A DNA stretch of 32,370 bases from Desulfatiglans sp. (GCA_012513605.1 JAAZBV010000081.1:1-32370); one strand, 5' to 3'. Shown: positions 16,318-25,207, counted from the first letter of the stretch. Made by a program: numbers and translations. Notes: generated by a model not told the origin, from the letters alone.

Positions 16318-16699
16318 TAGATTTGGTATTTAAGAATGGATGTTACGACAAAACAGAGAAACTGGTCAAGAAATCTATTATTTTTTACCTATATTATGTG
16401 CTGCGTCAACTTTTCGTCTATTCTTCAATTTTACTATTAGACCTCATAAAAAAAGAATGGTTAAGATCAAGATAAACCCGATCATGCTGTTACAGGAACT
16501 CCTAATAAACTTAATGTAATACATTGATATCTTTTGTTTAATTTAATTTTTCCATTAAATAGCTATAAAGAAAAAAAAGACCCTGTCAGGGCAGCCCTGA
16601 CAGGGTCTTTTTTCAGAGATTAGGAATGAAGTAAAGGAGGGAGACTCCATTTCCTTGATAACTTATATAGCAATTTTGATGCCAGACTCAGGTTAATTT
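16318..16699. other. intergenic region between gpmI and the enolase-superfamily gene
   Basis: 382 bp, AT-rich, without a gene. It must hold the gpmI promoter (minus strand); no strong boxes were found. The only clear feature is the terminator hairpin at 16573-16613. Confidence 0.6.
16573..16613. terminator. strong bidirectional intrinsic terminator
   Basis: A perfect 19-bp stem (A6-GACCCTGTCAGGG, loop CAG, CCCTGACAGGGTC-T6), GC-rich core flanked by A and T runs. It lies 87 bp downstream of the last gene of the leftward operon 22420-16700 and insulates it from gpmI. Confidence 0.93.
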
Positions 16700-17842
16700 C
16701 TATATATTTATTGTTAAAAATCTGTCAGAAAGCCTCTTAATCTTTTTCATATCTACTTCCACACCGAGCCCTGTACTATCTAAAACCTGGGCCTTTCCCC
16801 CGAATTCAAATGATACATCCCTGTCAGTAATATTCTGCGCAAGAAGCTGGTTATCATATGAACCATCATAATAGAGAGCATCATTTGAAAGAAGTGAGAG
16901 TGCGCGCCCTGCAGCAGATAAAAGACCTGATTCACCGAGCTGGCAGCCGATCTGAAACTTCATGCCTCTCTTGCGACAGTAATCTATCATATTCAAGGAA
17001 CGTCTGAACCCTCCGCATTTGGAGAGCCTTATGTTGATCACCTGATAACACCCGGTTCCATTAATGGCAACAAGGTCACCAAGGGTACAGGCAGACTCAT
17101 CTGCCATCAGTTCAATCCCATGTTTAAGGGCCTTCCGGCTCAGCCTGATGATATCAGGGTCATCAGGGGACATCGGCTGTTCAAGTAACTGAACCTTATA
17201 CCTTTTTAGGAGTTCAAGGTGAGCTTCACCTGTTTCAAGGCCCCATGCACCATTTATATCAACCTTGAGGTCATAACCCTCACTGTAAACCCTGCTTACT
17301 GTTTCACAAAGCCTGTGATTATGCCCATAATCATGGCCCAGTTTCAGCTTTATTTTTGATATACCAAGTGCCTTGATCCTCTCGCATACCTTTTCAACGA
17401 CCTCCAGATTCCCGAGGGGTATGGCTGCCCCGTAAAAAACAGTATCGGTAAAACAGGCCTTTGAAAAATAATCCATCAGCGGCCTGTTTTCACACCTGGC
17501 CAGTGCATCAAGCAGGGCCATTTCAATTGTACATATGGATGCATTCATCTCCTTTCCGCAAGGCATTGCATCTATCAGTGCCCATATCTGCTCCACGCAC
17601 TCAAGATCAAGAGGAAACTCCTTCCTGTCAACAAGATGACTTATATCCTTTTCAACAGTTTCAGCGGTTTCACCGGTCACATATGACCTCGGAGCGCCCT
17701 CTCCTGCCCCCAGTACCCTGTCATTTTCTCCAAGGAGGATCACTGCAATATTATTCACCCAGAGTCTTTTTCTTAATGAATGTGAAAACTCATCTTTAAA
17801 AGGCAGTTTTACCTTTGCTATGATAATTTTTCTTATCCGCAT
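16700..17842 (-). CDS. enolase-superfamily enzyme, muconate-lactonizing (MLE) subgroup
   Basis: 380 residues, the usual size. The barrel carries the expected catalytic set: KLK (Lys165, Lys167), Asp195 (KVDINGAW), Glu221 (LLEQP), Asp248-Glu249 (MADES) and Lys275 (IRLSKCGG). This pattern of two lysines on opposite sides of the active site and three acidic metal ligands is the MLE subgroup, which includes dipeptide epimerases, o-succinylbenzoate synthase and muconate cycloisomerase. The substrate is not decidable from motifs. The ATG directly abuts the TAG of the kinase gene, so it is translationally coupled to it. It is the last gene of the operon before the terminator. A catabolic operon context is absent; a dipeptide or amino-acid-derived substrate is possible. 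Confidence 0.88.
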   Translation of the reverse strand: MRIRKIIIAKVKLPFKDEFSHSLRKRLWVNNIAVILLGENDRVLGAGEGAPRSYVTGETAETVEKDISHLVDRKEFPLDLECVEQIWALIDAMPCGKEMNASICTIEMALLDALARCENRPLMDYFSKACFTDTVFYGAAIPLGNLEVVEKVCERIKALGISKIKLKLGHDYGHNHRLCETVSRVYSEGYDLKVDINGAWGLETGEAHLELLKRYKVQLLEQPMSPDDPDIIRLSRKALKHGIELMADESACTLGDLVAINGTGCYQVINIRLSKCGGFRRSLNMIDYCRKRGMKFQIGCQLGESGLLSAAGRALSLLSNDALYYDGSYDNQLLAQNITDRDVSFEFGGKAQVLDSTGLGVEVDMKKIKRLSDRFLTINI

Positions 17843-19843
17843 CTATAACTGCTTTTCCAATATATTATGGCCATTCTGAGGGTGGCCAGGAAGATCAATT
17901 ATAAATCTTGTCCCCTCTTTCACCATGCTTTTCACCTCAATAGTGCCGCCATGATCCACTATATTCTGATGAACAATAAACAACCCGAGGCCTGTGCCCC
18001 TGTGATCACCGCTCTTATGCTTTGTTGTAAAATATGGGTCAAAGATCTTATCTATCAGGTTTTCAGGGATGCCTTCACCTGTATCCTCAACTATTATACG
18101 GACGCCGGTGCCATTGTTGGTTTCAGTGAATCTTTCTGTGGTGATCATTATCATTCCTTGTTGAGGGGTGAACTCCACTGCATTGGAAAGAAGGTTTAAT
18201 ATCACCTGTTTAATCTTCTCACCATCAATCCACACCTTTTTAATTACCGGATCAAAAACCCTTTCAACCCTTATCCTCTTTGCATTACTCTTGGGTGAGA
18301 CCAGCAGTATCATCTTTTCTATCAGTTCGTGTAGGTTTGTTGATTCAAATCTCGATTCCCTGATGTTTACCAGGTCAAGAAGCTCTGAGATGAGGTTATT
18401 TACCCTTTCTGTCTCCTCAAGGGCAATCTTGTGAAAATTTACCCTGTATTCCTCATCATCTATTTTATAGGGCAGCATCTGAATAAAGGTGCCTATGGCA
18501 GTCATCGGGTTTTTGATTTCATGGGCAAGCCTTGCAGCCAGATCCCCGAGGAATGCAAGCTTTTCCGCCCTGCTTAAAAGTGCATGTGAACGCTTCAGTT
18601 CCAGCATCTGCTCCTTAAGCTGTTTGTAGAGTCTTGCATTTTCTATTGCTATAGCGATCTGGGGCGCAAAAATTTCAAGGGCATCGCGTGTCTCTCCGGG
18701 CACGCCATCCACCTCAAGCGAATCGGTTGCAATAACACCTATCACCTTTTCCCCTGTTATAAGAGGTACAACATTAACTGATCTGGATTTACCATAGCTT
18801 AAAACAATATTCTCCTTTCGCAAGTTCGATTTTTCAACATCAGGCACATACTCTGATCTGCCTGAATTTAAAACTCTCACAAGCATATTGTTCACACTGT
18901 TAAGGGGCACCCTGTATCTTGATATCATTTCAGGGAGTTCACCCTCAAACCCTGTTGCATGAATATACTCCAGAACGCCCCTCTTTTCATTAACAAGGAG
19001 TATCAGTGCTCTTTGTATATTGCACACACTGGAAAGGGTATTCATGATCACAGTAAGGAGGTTATCCAGGTTCAGGACAGAAAGGATGGCCTTGCCAGTC
19101 TCCTGTATTGCCTGGAGCTGTTTTACCCTGTTATTAAGGTCTGTATTGAGCCGGTTTACCTCTTCAAATTTATGTTCAATAATGAGCTTGTCCCTCTCCA
19201 TCTCTTTTATGGTATCGTTTAACACTGACCGGGATGAGAAAAATCTTGAGAAAAATATCCTGATGTTATTCTTTGATGACCAGCTTAAATGATATTCACA
19301 ATAAGGGTTGCCACTGAAATAACACCCCTTTTCTGTTACCGAAATGGGAAAACCTCCCCATATGACAGGCATATAACTGTATGCCCCCTGGTTGTAAAGG
19401 CATATATCCTTTGAGACATCCATCCCCTTTGTCCAGTGAAGCCTGACAATAGCGCTGTTACTTTTGATCTCAACCAGTTCAACCTTCTTGTTCCTGTTCC
19501 ATTTATCATTAATTCTCTGAAGGTTCTTTAGACCCATTTTTATCGTGAAGAAAGCCTTTACAATGATGCGCTGCCCATATCCCAGGTGAAAATTCTCTGC
19601 CGCATACCGGGCTATATGAAATGCGGTCATTTCATCTTTAAAATAGAGCCTTGCCCTTTCATACAGCCTTGAGGCAACAGTGCATGAAATCCAGTTGGAT
19701 CCATCGCAGAGATATGATTCGGGATCAGGTAAAATATCTATCACCGGATCAAGATCTTTTAATAGATAGTCCAGGTCACCCATGTTTTTTTTAACATAGT
19801 TTATTATAGCCCTCGAATTTATACAGCTTACCTCTTTATTCAT
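17843..19843 (-). CDS. soluble sensor histidine kinase with unrecognised N-terminal domain, GAF and kinase core
   Basis: 666 residues without a membrane helix, so probably cytoplasmic. Residues 1-195 form a domain I cannot name; it ends with a Cys-containing SGNPYCEYHLSW element reminiscent of V4R/heme-NO-like ligand domains. A coiled linker spans about 205-245 and a GAF domain about 255-400. The HisKA phosphoacceptor is His441 in AHEIKNPMTAIG. The ATPase has an N box (QVILNLLSNAVEF, Asn554), DTGEGIPENLIDKIFDPYFTTK and GTGLGLFIVHQ. All catalytic boxes are intact. It sits between a radical SAM gene and an enolase-family gene. The divergent NtrC-type regulator at 22842 is the obvious partner. 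Confidence 0.93.
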   Translation of the reverse strand: MNKEVSCINSRAIINYVKKNMGDLDYLLKDLDPVIDILPDPESYLCDGSNWISCTVASRLYERARLYFKDEMTAFHIARYAAENFHLGYGQRIIVKAFFTIKMGLKNLQRINDKWNRNKKVELVEIKSNSAIVRLHWTKGMDVSKDICLYNQGAYSYMPVIWGGFPISVTEKGCYFSGNPYCEYHLSWSSKNNIRIFFSRFFSSRSVLNDTIKEMERDKLIIEHKFEEVNRLNTDLNNRVKQLQAIQETGKAILSVLNLDNLLTVIMNTLSSVCNIQRALILLVNEKRGVLEYIHATGFEGELPEMISRYRVPLNSVNNMLVRVLNSGRSEYVPDVEKSNLRKENIVLSYGKSRSVNVVPLITGEKVIGVIATDSLEVDGVPGETRDALEIFAPQIAIAIENARLYKQLKEQMLELKRSHALLSRAEKLAFLGDLAARLAHEIKNPMTAIGTFIQMLPYKIDDEEYRVNFHKIALEETERVNNLISELLDLVNIRESRFESTNLHELIEKMILLVSPKSNAKRIRVERVFDPVIKKVWIDGEKIKQVILNLLSNAVEFTPQQGMIMITTERFTETNNGTGVRIIVEDTGEGIPENLIDKIFDPYFTTKHKSGDHRGTGLGLFIVHQNIVDHGGTIEVKSMVKEGTRFIIDLPGHPQNGHNILEKQL

Positions 19844-19863
19844 ATAAGAACACTCTGCTTACC

Positions 19864-21402
19864 TTAAAGATTTATAACCCTTCCGCTTCTCTCACCTGAC
19901 AATTCATTCTTTTTTGCTCTTCTCAGGGTAGAAAGCACCCCCCTGAGCGATTCAAGGTGTTCACTATTTACATTAAGGATATCCCTTTCGCCATCTTTAT
20001 AACATGGATCAGGTATAACAGGGTCTGTGAGGGATGATGCAGGGAGCCTGAAAAATGGCACCATTTTTAAAAATGCATTCTGTAGTTTTTCTGTATTATT
20101 TGAAAGCCTGTATATCCTCTCTGTATATGACATGACCTTTTCAAAATCCAGGTCACGTGATGGTTTTCTTACAACATTCTGGCCAAATACACCATCATCA
20201 TCAAACAGACAATCAGGCAATGAAAGTGCAAGACCATGTATCTTTGTTTTCGGGTACACATGACACTCACCGATCTTGAATATATGCCCTGCACTACTGC
20301 AATAGCTGCTGAGTTTTTCCACAAAATTATAACTCTCTATCAGGTCAGCCTCTGTATCACCCGGATAACCTGCAATCATGAACATCATAAGGGGGATTTC
20401 ATACTCAGATGCCTTTTTAAAGATAGAAATGGTATTGTCAAGATATCTTTTATAATGGTCATGGCCCTTAATCTTGTTCATCCTGGTAAGCGTGCTGAAG
20501 CTTGCTGATTCAAAACCTAGCACAAGGGTGCCGCATACATCATAGATTTCAGGGATTAATTCAGGGTTAAAAATATCACATCTGGTTTCAAAATGGATCT
20601 TCATATCAAGTTTTCTTAATAATGGAACAAGGTCACATGATTTAAACAGGGCATCACAGACTACAATCTCCTTTACAGTGCAGCCGCTCTCAAGGTTGGT
20701 CAGGTCCTGCTCTACTATTTCATATGGCACAGTAAATCTTTTTGGCCGGATATAATCCTCCATGCAGAAATTACATTTAAAGGGACACCCCCTGCTGAAT
20801 GAATATGGCAGCACATCATAAGCCCCGGGGTTATCAAGCAGGGAGAGATCAAGTGGTGCCTTTTCTGTAAGATCAAACCTCTCACTGTCACCAGTATGAA
20901 TTAAACCCCCGTTTTTCTTCCAGACAAGCCCTGCTGTCTTTTTATCTCTGGGCTCTTTACCATCTTCAAGCCTCTCTATGATCTTAAGGGCAGGTATCTC
21001 ACCCTCCCCCTTTACAATAAGATCAACTGCATCTGTTCTCTTGAAAATCTCCTCATAGTAAATTGTGGGGAAATATCCCCCCAGAAATAAAAATATTCCG
21101 GGGGCCTGTTTTTTTATCCTCTCGCATAAGCTTATGGTTTCCTCTGCCTGTGATATCGCTGTGCATGAAATACCTATCCCCAGTGGTTTAAGCATTGATA
21201 TATCATGCAGCAGTTCATCGTAGAGCTTTTCCTTGCCAGCCTGGTTCAGGGGAAGCCCATAATCCATTGGTAAAGATATGACCTTGATATCGCTCCCTGG
21301 CCGTTGTTTTTTAACATACCCTGCAATCTCAAGAAGTGGAAGGGGGTAGGCCGGGACATACATGCCTATGTTTTTGGAGACAGGTTCTATGAATAGTATC
21401 AA
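19864..21402 (-). CDS. B12-binding-domain radical SAM protein
   Basis: 512 residues. The N-terminal Rossmann-like cobalamin-binding domain (about 1-140) has GIGISCTAISQAEETISLCERI and FLFLGGYFPT. The radical SAM core follows, with the cluster motif CPFKCNFC (Cys206, 210, 213; CX3CX2C), LVLGFESAS and MFMIAGYPGDTEADL. The C-terminal ~130 residues are specific and unassigned. Such enzymes methylate or rearrange unactivated carbons in lipids and natural products; the reaction here is unknown. The start is a TTG (21400-21402) supported by AGGAAAGGG about 7 nt upstream. It lies 34 bp after the acyltransferase gene and 20 bp before the kinase gene. Confidence 0.9.
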   Translation of the reverse strand: MILFIEPVSKNIGMYVPAYPLPLLEIAGYVKKQRPGSDIKVISLPMDYGLPLNQAGKEKLYDELLHDISMLKPLGIGISCTAISQAEETISLCERIKKQAPGIFLFLGGYFPTIYYEEIFKRTDAVDLIVKGEGEIPALKIIERLEDGKEPRDKKTAGLVWKKNGGLIHTGDSERFDLTEKAPLDLSLLDNPGAYDVLPYSFSRGCPFKCNFCMEDYIRPKRFTVPYEIVEQDLTNLESGCTVKEIVVCDALFKSCDLVPLLRKLDMKIHFETRCDIFNPELIPEIYDVCGTLVLGFESASFSTLTRMNKIKGHDHYKRYLDNTISIFKKASEYEIPLMMFMIAGYPGDTEADLIESYNFVEKLSSYCSSAGHIFKIGECHVYPKTKIHGLALSLPDCLFDDDGVFGQNVVRKPSRDLDFEKVMSYTERIYRLSNNTEKLQNAFLKMVPFFRLPASSLTDPVIPDPCYKDGERDILNVNSEHLESLRGVLSTLRRAKKNELSGERSGRVINL

Positions 21403-21436
21403 TATGCAGCCCTTTCCTGTTTAATTATGTAACTAT

Positions 21437-22420
21437 TTAAACCTGAGTCTCAAGCAGAGGCAGGAGTACCGGATGAGATAGCTCAGTTTCTGCCCTGTGC
21501 CCGAAAACTGTATGGGAACTGCTCAGCTCCGGGTATTTTTTCCATTGATACCATTGTTCCGGATACCTCAAAATAAACTGCTCAAGCATCTTTAAAACCA
21601 TTTCACCAGATGTCTTTGACTTCATGGATGGGATCATCCTGCACATCTGCTCACGGGAAAAAATATTAAGTGAATATTGATTAAGGCTGTACCTGTGTAA
21701 CAGGCCAAACACGACCTCAGCGCCTGCCCTCTTAATGAGTATATTAATGGTGCGGTCAACCCCTGTAACATGGCCAAGAAATGTTGTCCTGTTATTTACT
21801 GATGGCCGCCATTCATCAAATTCATCACACTGGGTCACAAGAACCCTGTTTTCTCTGAGCTCGTTTATTGCCCTATTTAATACATTACCTCTGGTATCTG
21901 CGTCAATCATTCTGATACCATATTTACCAGCCTGCTTAAAAATCTTTTCCCTGAGCCGCGATGTTTTAAATTTGGCAATCATGGATATGTTGATATTGTT
22001 AACTGCTAAAAGTGTTGGGACATATTCGATGGCGCCGTAATGGCCTGTGATAAGGATAACCCCTTTTCCCCTATTAAGGCCATTTTTTATAATGGAAATA
22101 TTTCCCGCAGAAATATTTCGGGTCAGAAATTGTGTGGCCCTTTTTTTATCTTCAAAGGCGATAAACAGCTTTTCATAATAGTGAGCCAAAATACCGGAAA
22201 TGACCTTTTTAAAGATCTCATCCTTTTCATTTTTACGATTCATAAGAGTAACAACATCTGCAACTGATTGTCTGATTCTCTGTTTTTCACCTCTTCTGAA
22301 CAGGTAATAAATTCTGCCCAGAAAAAAGATATAGAACCTGGCAAATCCCCATCCCAAAAACAAATACATGTAAATATTAAATCTGGTCTGCAAAAAATTA
22401 CTCAATCCAAGTCTTTCCAT
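21437..22420 (-). CDS. LpxL/HtrB-family lysophospholipid or lipid A acyltransferase
   Basis: 327 residues. An N-terminal membrane anchor spans about 15-40. The catalytic HX4E motif is His127-Glu132 in ITGHYGAIEYVP. Further family features are DADTRGNVLNRAINELRENRVLVTQCDE (conserved block around 170-200) and the C-terminal RYPEQWYQWKKYPEL, equivalent to the 'P.qw.W.h.rwk' end of LpxL proteins. It transfers an acyl chain to a lipid A precursor or another membrane lipid. It is first gene of the operon with the radical SAM enzyme, kinase and enolase-family enzyme, so it may act on a specialised lipid instead of lipid A. AAGGGAG lies 4 nt before the ATG. Confidence 0.88.
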   Translation of the reverse strand: MERLGLSNFLQTRFNIYMYLFLGWGFARFYIFFLGRIYYLFRRGEKQRIRQSVADVVTLMNRKNEKDEIFKKVISGILAHYYEKLFIAFEDKKRATQFLTRNISAGNISIIKNGLNRGKGVILITGHYGAIEYVPTLLAVNNINISMIAKFKTSRLREKIFKQAGKYGIRMIDADTRGNVLNRAINELRENRVLVTQCDEFDEWRPSVNNRTTFLGHVTGVDRTINILIKRAGAEVVFGLLHRYSLNQYSLNIFSREQMCRMIPSMKSKTSGEMVLKMLEQFILRYPEQWYQWKKYPELSSSHTVFGHRAETELSHPVLLPLLETQV

Positions 22421-22599
22421 TTCGCTCCCTTTTGATTAAAAGATTATTTAAAAAGGTCTTTATATGAGCTGACTCAACAACCATGCCATGGCCCTGTTTC
22501 GGTGGAAGCGGTGCAGAAAACCTTTGATCCGAATTTTTCCATTCTTAAAACACCTTGTTTTTATTGGTTATTTATTTAAATAATCAAAATGCTATAGTT

Positions 22600-22616
22600 T
22601 CTGTTTCAGAAACAGA
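22600..22616. promoter_or_regulatory. 17-bp perfect palindrome, possible operator
   Basis: TCTGTTTC-A-GAAACAGA, 8-bp arms around one base, 33 bp left of the tandem NtrC-like sites and on the operon side of the intergenic region. It could be a second factor's operator. Confidence 0.4.
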
Positions 22617-22648
22617 GGGGTGACAGGGCATTGAAAAAAAGGGAAAAG

Positions 22649-22687
22649 GCACAAATAATTGTGCACGCATGCACAAATAATTGTGCA
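22649..22687. promoter_or_regulatory. two tandem NtrC-like enhancer sites
   Basis: The same 16-bp palindrome GCACAA-ATAA-TTGTGC occurs at 22649-22664 and 22671-22686, exactly 22 bp apart (two helical turns). The second copy extends to TGCACAAATAATTGTGCA, close to the NtrC-type consensus TGCAC-N7-GTGCA. The sites lie about 165 bp before the response regulator ATG and 230 bp before the acyltransferase ATG, distances typical of sigma-54 enhancers. The likely ligand is the regulator encoded at 22842 (inference). Confidence 0.65.
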
Positions 22688-22841
22688 AATGGCTGTTTTT
22701 CTGATAGAGATACAAGAAAAATTTCTTTCTTGTCTCAGTTTAAGATTTTTTCCATGAACAATTGTTATCATTAATTGAATGATTTGTATTTTTGGCCTTA
22801 TACTGGGGCCACAACCTACATATTTGAAAGGGAAAAATACG

Positions 22842-24182
22842 ATGGATAAAAAGGCTACGATCCTTGTTGTAGATGATGAACAGGGTGTCTTGCAGTCATT
22901 TAAAATGGTTCTGGGTTCAGGCTACAATATCTTTCTTGCTGAATCAGGAGAACAGGCATTGCAGCTTTTTTCTGAGACATCCATTGACCTGATACTGCTC
23001 GATATCCTGCTGCCTGATTCAAACGGCATAGAGCTATTAAAAAAATTCAAGGGTATAGACCCTGATGTAGAGGTCATCATGGTAAGCGCTGTGAAGGATG
23101 TAAAGCCCGCAGTTGAGGCCATGAAATTCGGGGCATATGATTATATAGTGAAACCGTTTGTTGTTGAGGAGATCATCAACGTTGTAAGCAGGGCAATAGA
23201 AAAACACCGCCTGCTCCGAAAGGTTAGCTATCTCAAGGACGAGCTTGAAAGATTCCAACCCTTTGAAAAGATAGTGGGGCAGGACCCGAAGATGATTGAA
23301 ATTTTTGAACTTATTTCCACCATAAGTAACAGTGATGGCGCAGTGCTGATACAGGGTGAAAGCGGCACAGGAAAAGAGCTGGTGGCAAGGGCAATACACA
23401 GGCTTGGCAACAGGAAGGATGAGCCCTTTGTTGTGGTTAACTGTGCAGCTATCCCTGAAACCCTTATGGAGAGTGAGATATTCGGCCATATCAAAGGGGC
23501 ATTTACAGGGGCATCCGCAGTGAAGGTCGGGAAGCTTGAACTGGCAGATAAGGGGATTGTATTTCTGGATGATGTGGACACCCTTGATATTGCCATGCAG
23601 GCAAAGCTCCTGAGGGTGATACAGGAAAAGGAGATAGAACGGCTTGGCAGCACAAAACTGATCAAGATCGATGTGAGGTTTATTGCCGCATCCAATAAAA
23701 ATTTAAAAAGGCTCATACAGACAGGCCATTTCCGTGAAGACCTTTTCTACCGGCTTAACGTATTTCCTGTTGAGATACCACCTCTAAGAGAGAGGCGCGG
23801 GGATATCCCTCTACTGCTCAACCATTTTCTAGAACTATATTCAAAATCCAATGGAAAACCTGTAAAAAAATTCTCAGGCAGCGCTGAAAAGATACTTGTT
23901 GATCATTATGAATGGCCTGGAAATGTAAGGGAACTCCAGAATCTTGTAGAACGCCTGACAACCATTACAAAGGGTAATGTGATATTCCCAAAAAACATTT
24001 CAGATTTCAGCCTCAACAAGATGGAAATAAAGGATATACCTCTTAAGGATGCGGTAGACATATTTGAAAAGGATTATATCAACGATGTGCTTAAGAGGGT
24101 TCAGGGGAGCAGAAAGGATGCAGCGCGAATCTTAGGGATACACAGGAACACGCTTATCAAGAAAATGAATGGGCAGGAGTAG
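22842..24182 (+). CDS. NtrC-family sigma-54-dependent response regulator
   Basis: 446 residues from ATG 22842 (AAAGGG 9 nt upstream); an upstream frame extension to 22779 has no ribosome binding site and unlikely residues. The receiver domain (4-120) has Asp11, Asp12, phosphoacceptor Asp54 and Lys104. The AAA+ domain (about 140-370) has Walker A GESGTGKE (172-179), GAFTGA (219-224), which contacts sigma-54, and the arginine-finger region FREDLFYRLNVFP. Walker B reads VFLDDVDTL, with Asp244 in place of the usual catalytic Glu. A Fis-type helix-turn-helix closes the protein (SRKDAARILGIHRNTLIKKM). It probably pairs with the histidine kinase at 17843 and binds the tandem sites upstream of its own gene. 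pdxA starts 14 bp after its stop. Confidence 0.95.
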   Translation: MDKKATILVVDDEQGVLQSFKMVLGSGYNIFLAESGEQALQLFSETSIDLILLDILLPDSNGIELLKKFKGIDPDVEVIMVSAVKDVKPAVEAMKFGAYDYIVKPFVVEEIINVVSRAIEKHRLLRKVSYLKDELERFQPFEKIVGQDPKMIEIFELISTISNSDGAVLIQGESGTGKELVARAIHRLGNRKDEPFVVVNCAAIPETLMESEIFGHIKGAFTGASAVKVGKLELADKGIVFLDDVDTLDIAMQAKLLRVIQEKEIERLGSTKLIKIDVRFIAASNKNLKRLIQTGHFREDLFYRLNVFPVEIPPLRERRGDIPLLLNHFLELYSKSNGKPVKKFSGSAEKILVDHYEWPGNVRELQNLVERLTTITKGNVIFPKNISDFSLNKMEIKDIPLKDAVDIFEKDYINDVLKRVQGSRKDAARILGIHRNTLIKKMNGQE

Positions 24183-24196
24183 AATGTAATCAGACT

Positions 24197-25204
24197 ATGG
24201 ATACAAGAGCTCTAACTGGCATAACAATGGGCGACCCCTCTGGTGTGGGGCCGGAGATAATCACAAAGGTATTATGTGAGGATGATATATTCAGGGTATG
24301 CAGGCCGATTATCATTGGCGACCCAGGAGTGCTTGCATATTATGCTGATAAATCTGTCATGATAAAAGAAATTGTATCGCCTGAAGAGGCCGTTGGTCAA
24401 AAAGGTAAGCTTGAGGTTATAAGGGTATCCTCACTTGAAAAGGCCGATTTTGTACCCGGCAAACCCACGGCAACAGGGGGCAAGGCAATGGTGGATTATA
24501 TCCTTTCCGCGGTTGACATGACCATGAAAAGCAAGTTGTCAGCAATGGTAACCTGCCCGATAAACAAGGCGCTAATGAACAGGGCCGGTTTTAACTTTGA
24601 AGGCCACACAGAACTGCTTGCGCATCTCACAAATACAGATGATTATGTCATGATGCTTGCAGGGGATAAACTCAGGGTTACACTGGTAACAATTCACTGC
24701 GCATTAAGGGATGTCCCTGATAAAATCTCCATTGAAAATATTGTTAAAACAATATCCATAACAGCCCTTTCCCTTAAAAGGGATTTTGGTATCAGCTCCC
24801 CATGCATTGCAGTTGCGGCCCTTAACCCGCATGCCGGTGAAGAGGGTATGTTTGGAACTGAGGAGATAACAAGCATCCGCCCTGCAATACAAAAGGCCAT
24901 TAACATGGGGATTGATGTGACAGGCCCACTCCCCGCTGATACGCTGTACCCCAAGGCGGTTACAGGTCAGTATGATGCCGTGGTAAACATGTATCATGAT
25001 CAGGGGCTTATCCCGCTCAAACTCATCCATTTTTCAGACGGGGTTAATGTCACACTGGGCCTTCCCATCATAAGGACATCTGTGGATCACGGCACGGCCT
25101 ATGACATTGCAGGGAAAGGCATTGCTGACCATATGAGCCTTAAGGCGGCTATACTCATGGCTGCGCGCATGGCGCATAACAGAAAGAGGTATAAAGGTAA
25201 GTAA
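24197..25204 (+). CDS. pdxA: 4-hydroxythreonine-4-phosphate dehydrogenase
   Basis: 335 residues, family-typical. It catalyses the NAD-dependent oxidation of 4-phosphohydroxy-L-threonine in DXP-dependent pyridoxal phosphate synthesis. Motifs: [13 protein letters not shown] at the start, GHTELLAHL with a metal-binding His at about 135-143, [25 protein letters not shown] (about 264) and [12 protein letters not shown] (about 295). The start lacks a close Shine-Dalgarno (GGAG is 17 nt away), so translation may be coupled to the regulator gene upstream. uvrA follows after 3 bp. Confidence 0.95.
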   Translation: MDTRALTGITMGDPSGVGPEIITKVLCEDDIFRVCRPIIIGDPGVLAYYADKSVMIKEIVSPEEAVGQKGKLEVIRVSSLEKADFVPGKPTATGGKAMVDYILSAVDMTMKSKLSAMVTCPINKALMNRAGFNFEGHTELLAHLTNTDDYVMMLAGDKLRVTLVTIHCALRDVPDKISIENIVKTISITALSLKRDFGISSPCIAVAALNPHAGEEGMFGTEEITSIRPAIQKAINMGIDVTGPLPADTLYPKAVTGQYDAVVNMYHDQGLIPLKLIHFSDGVNVTLGLPIIRTSVDHGTAYDIAGKGIADHMSLKAAILMAARMAHNRKRYKGK

Positions 25205-25207
25205 TAG

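Larger units (their letters stand above)
22421..22841. other. divergent regulatory region between the enzyme/kinase operon and its response regulator
   Basis: 421 bp with no gene. It holds the tandem palindromes at 22649-22687, a 17-bp palindrome at 22600-22616 and an 8-bp hairpin ACAAGAAA/TTTCTTGT at 22712-22733. I scanned for GG-N10-GC on both strands and found no acceptable sigma-54 promoter; the nearest candidates have wrong spacing by one or two bases. Confidence 0.6.

Noticed and set aside
22505-22522. Sigma-54 promoter for the leftward operon near 22510
   Set aside because: The GC and CC (reverse of GG...GC) are 11 bp apart where 10 is required, and flanks do not match TGGCAC/TTGCA.
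22779-22841. Upstream start for the response regulator
   Set aside because: The 21 extra residues are unlike receiver domains, and the ATG at 22842 has the ribosome binding site.
23037-23716. Two long minus-strand frames opposite the response regulator
   Set aside because: They lie wholly within the receiver and AAA+ coding region, and one overlaps the other in a different frame.
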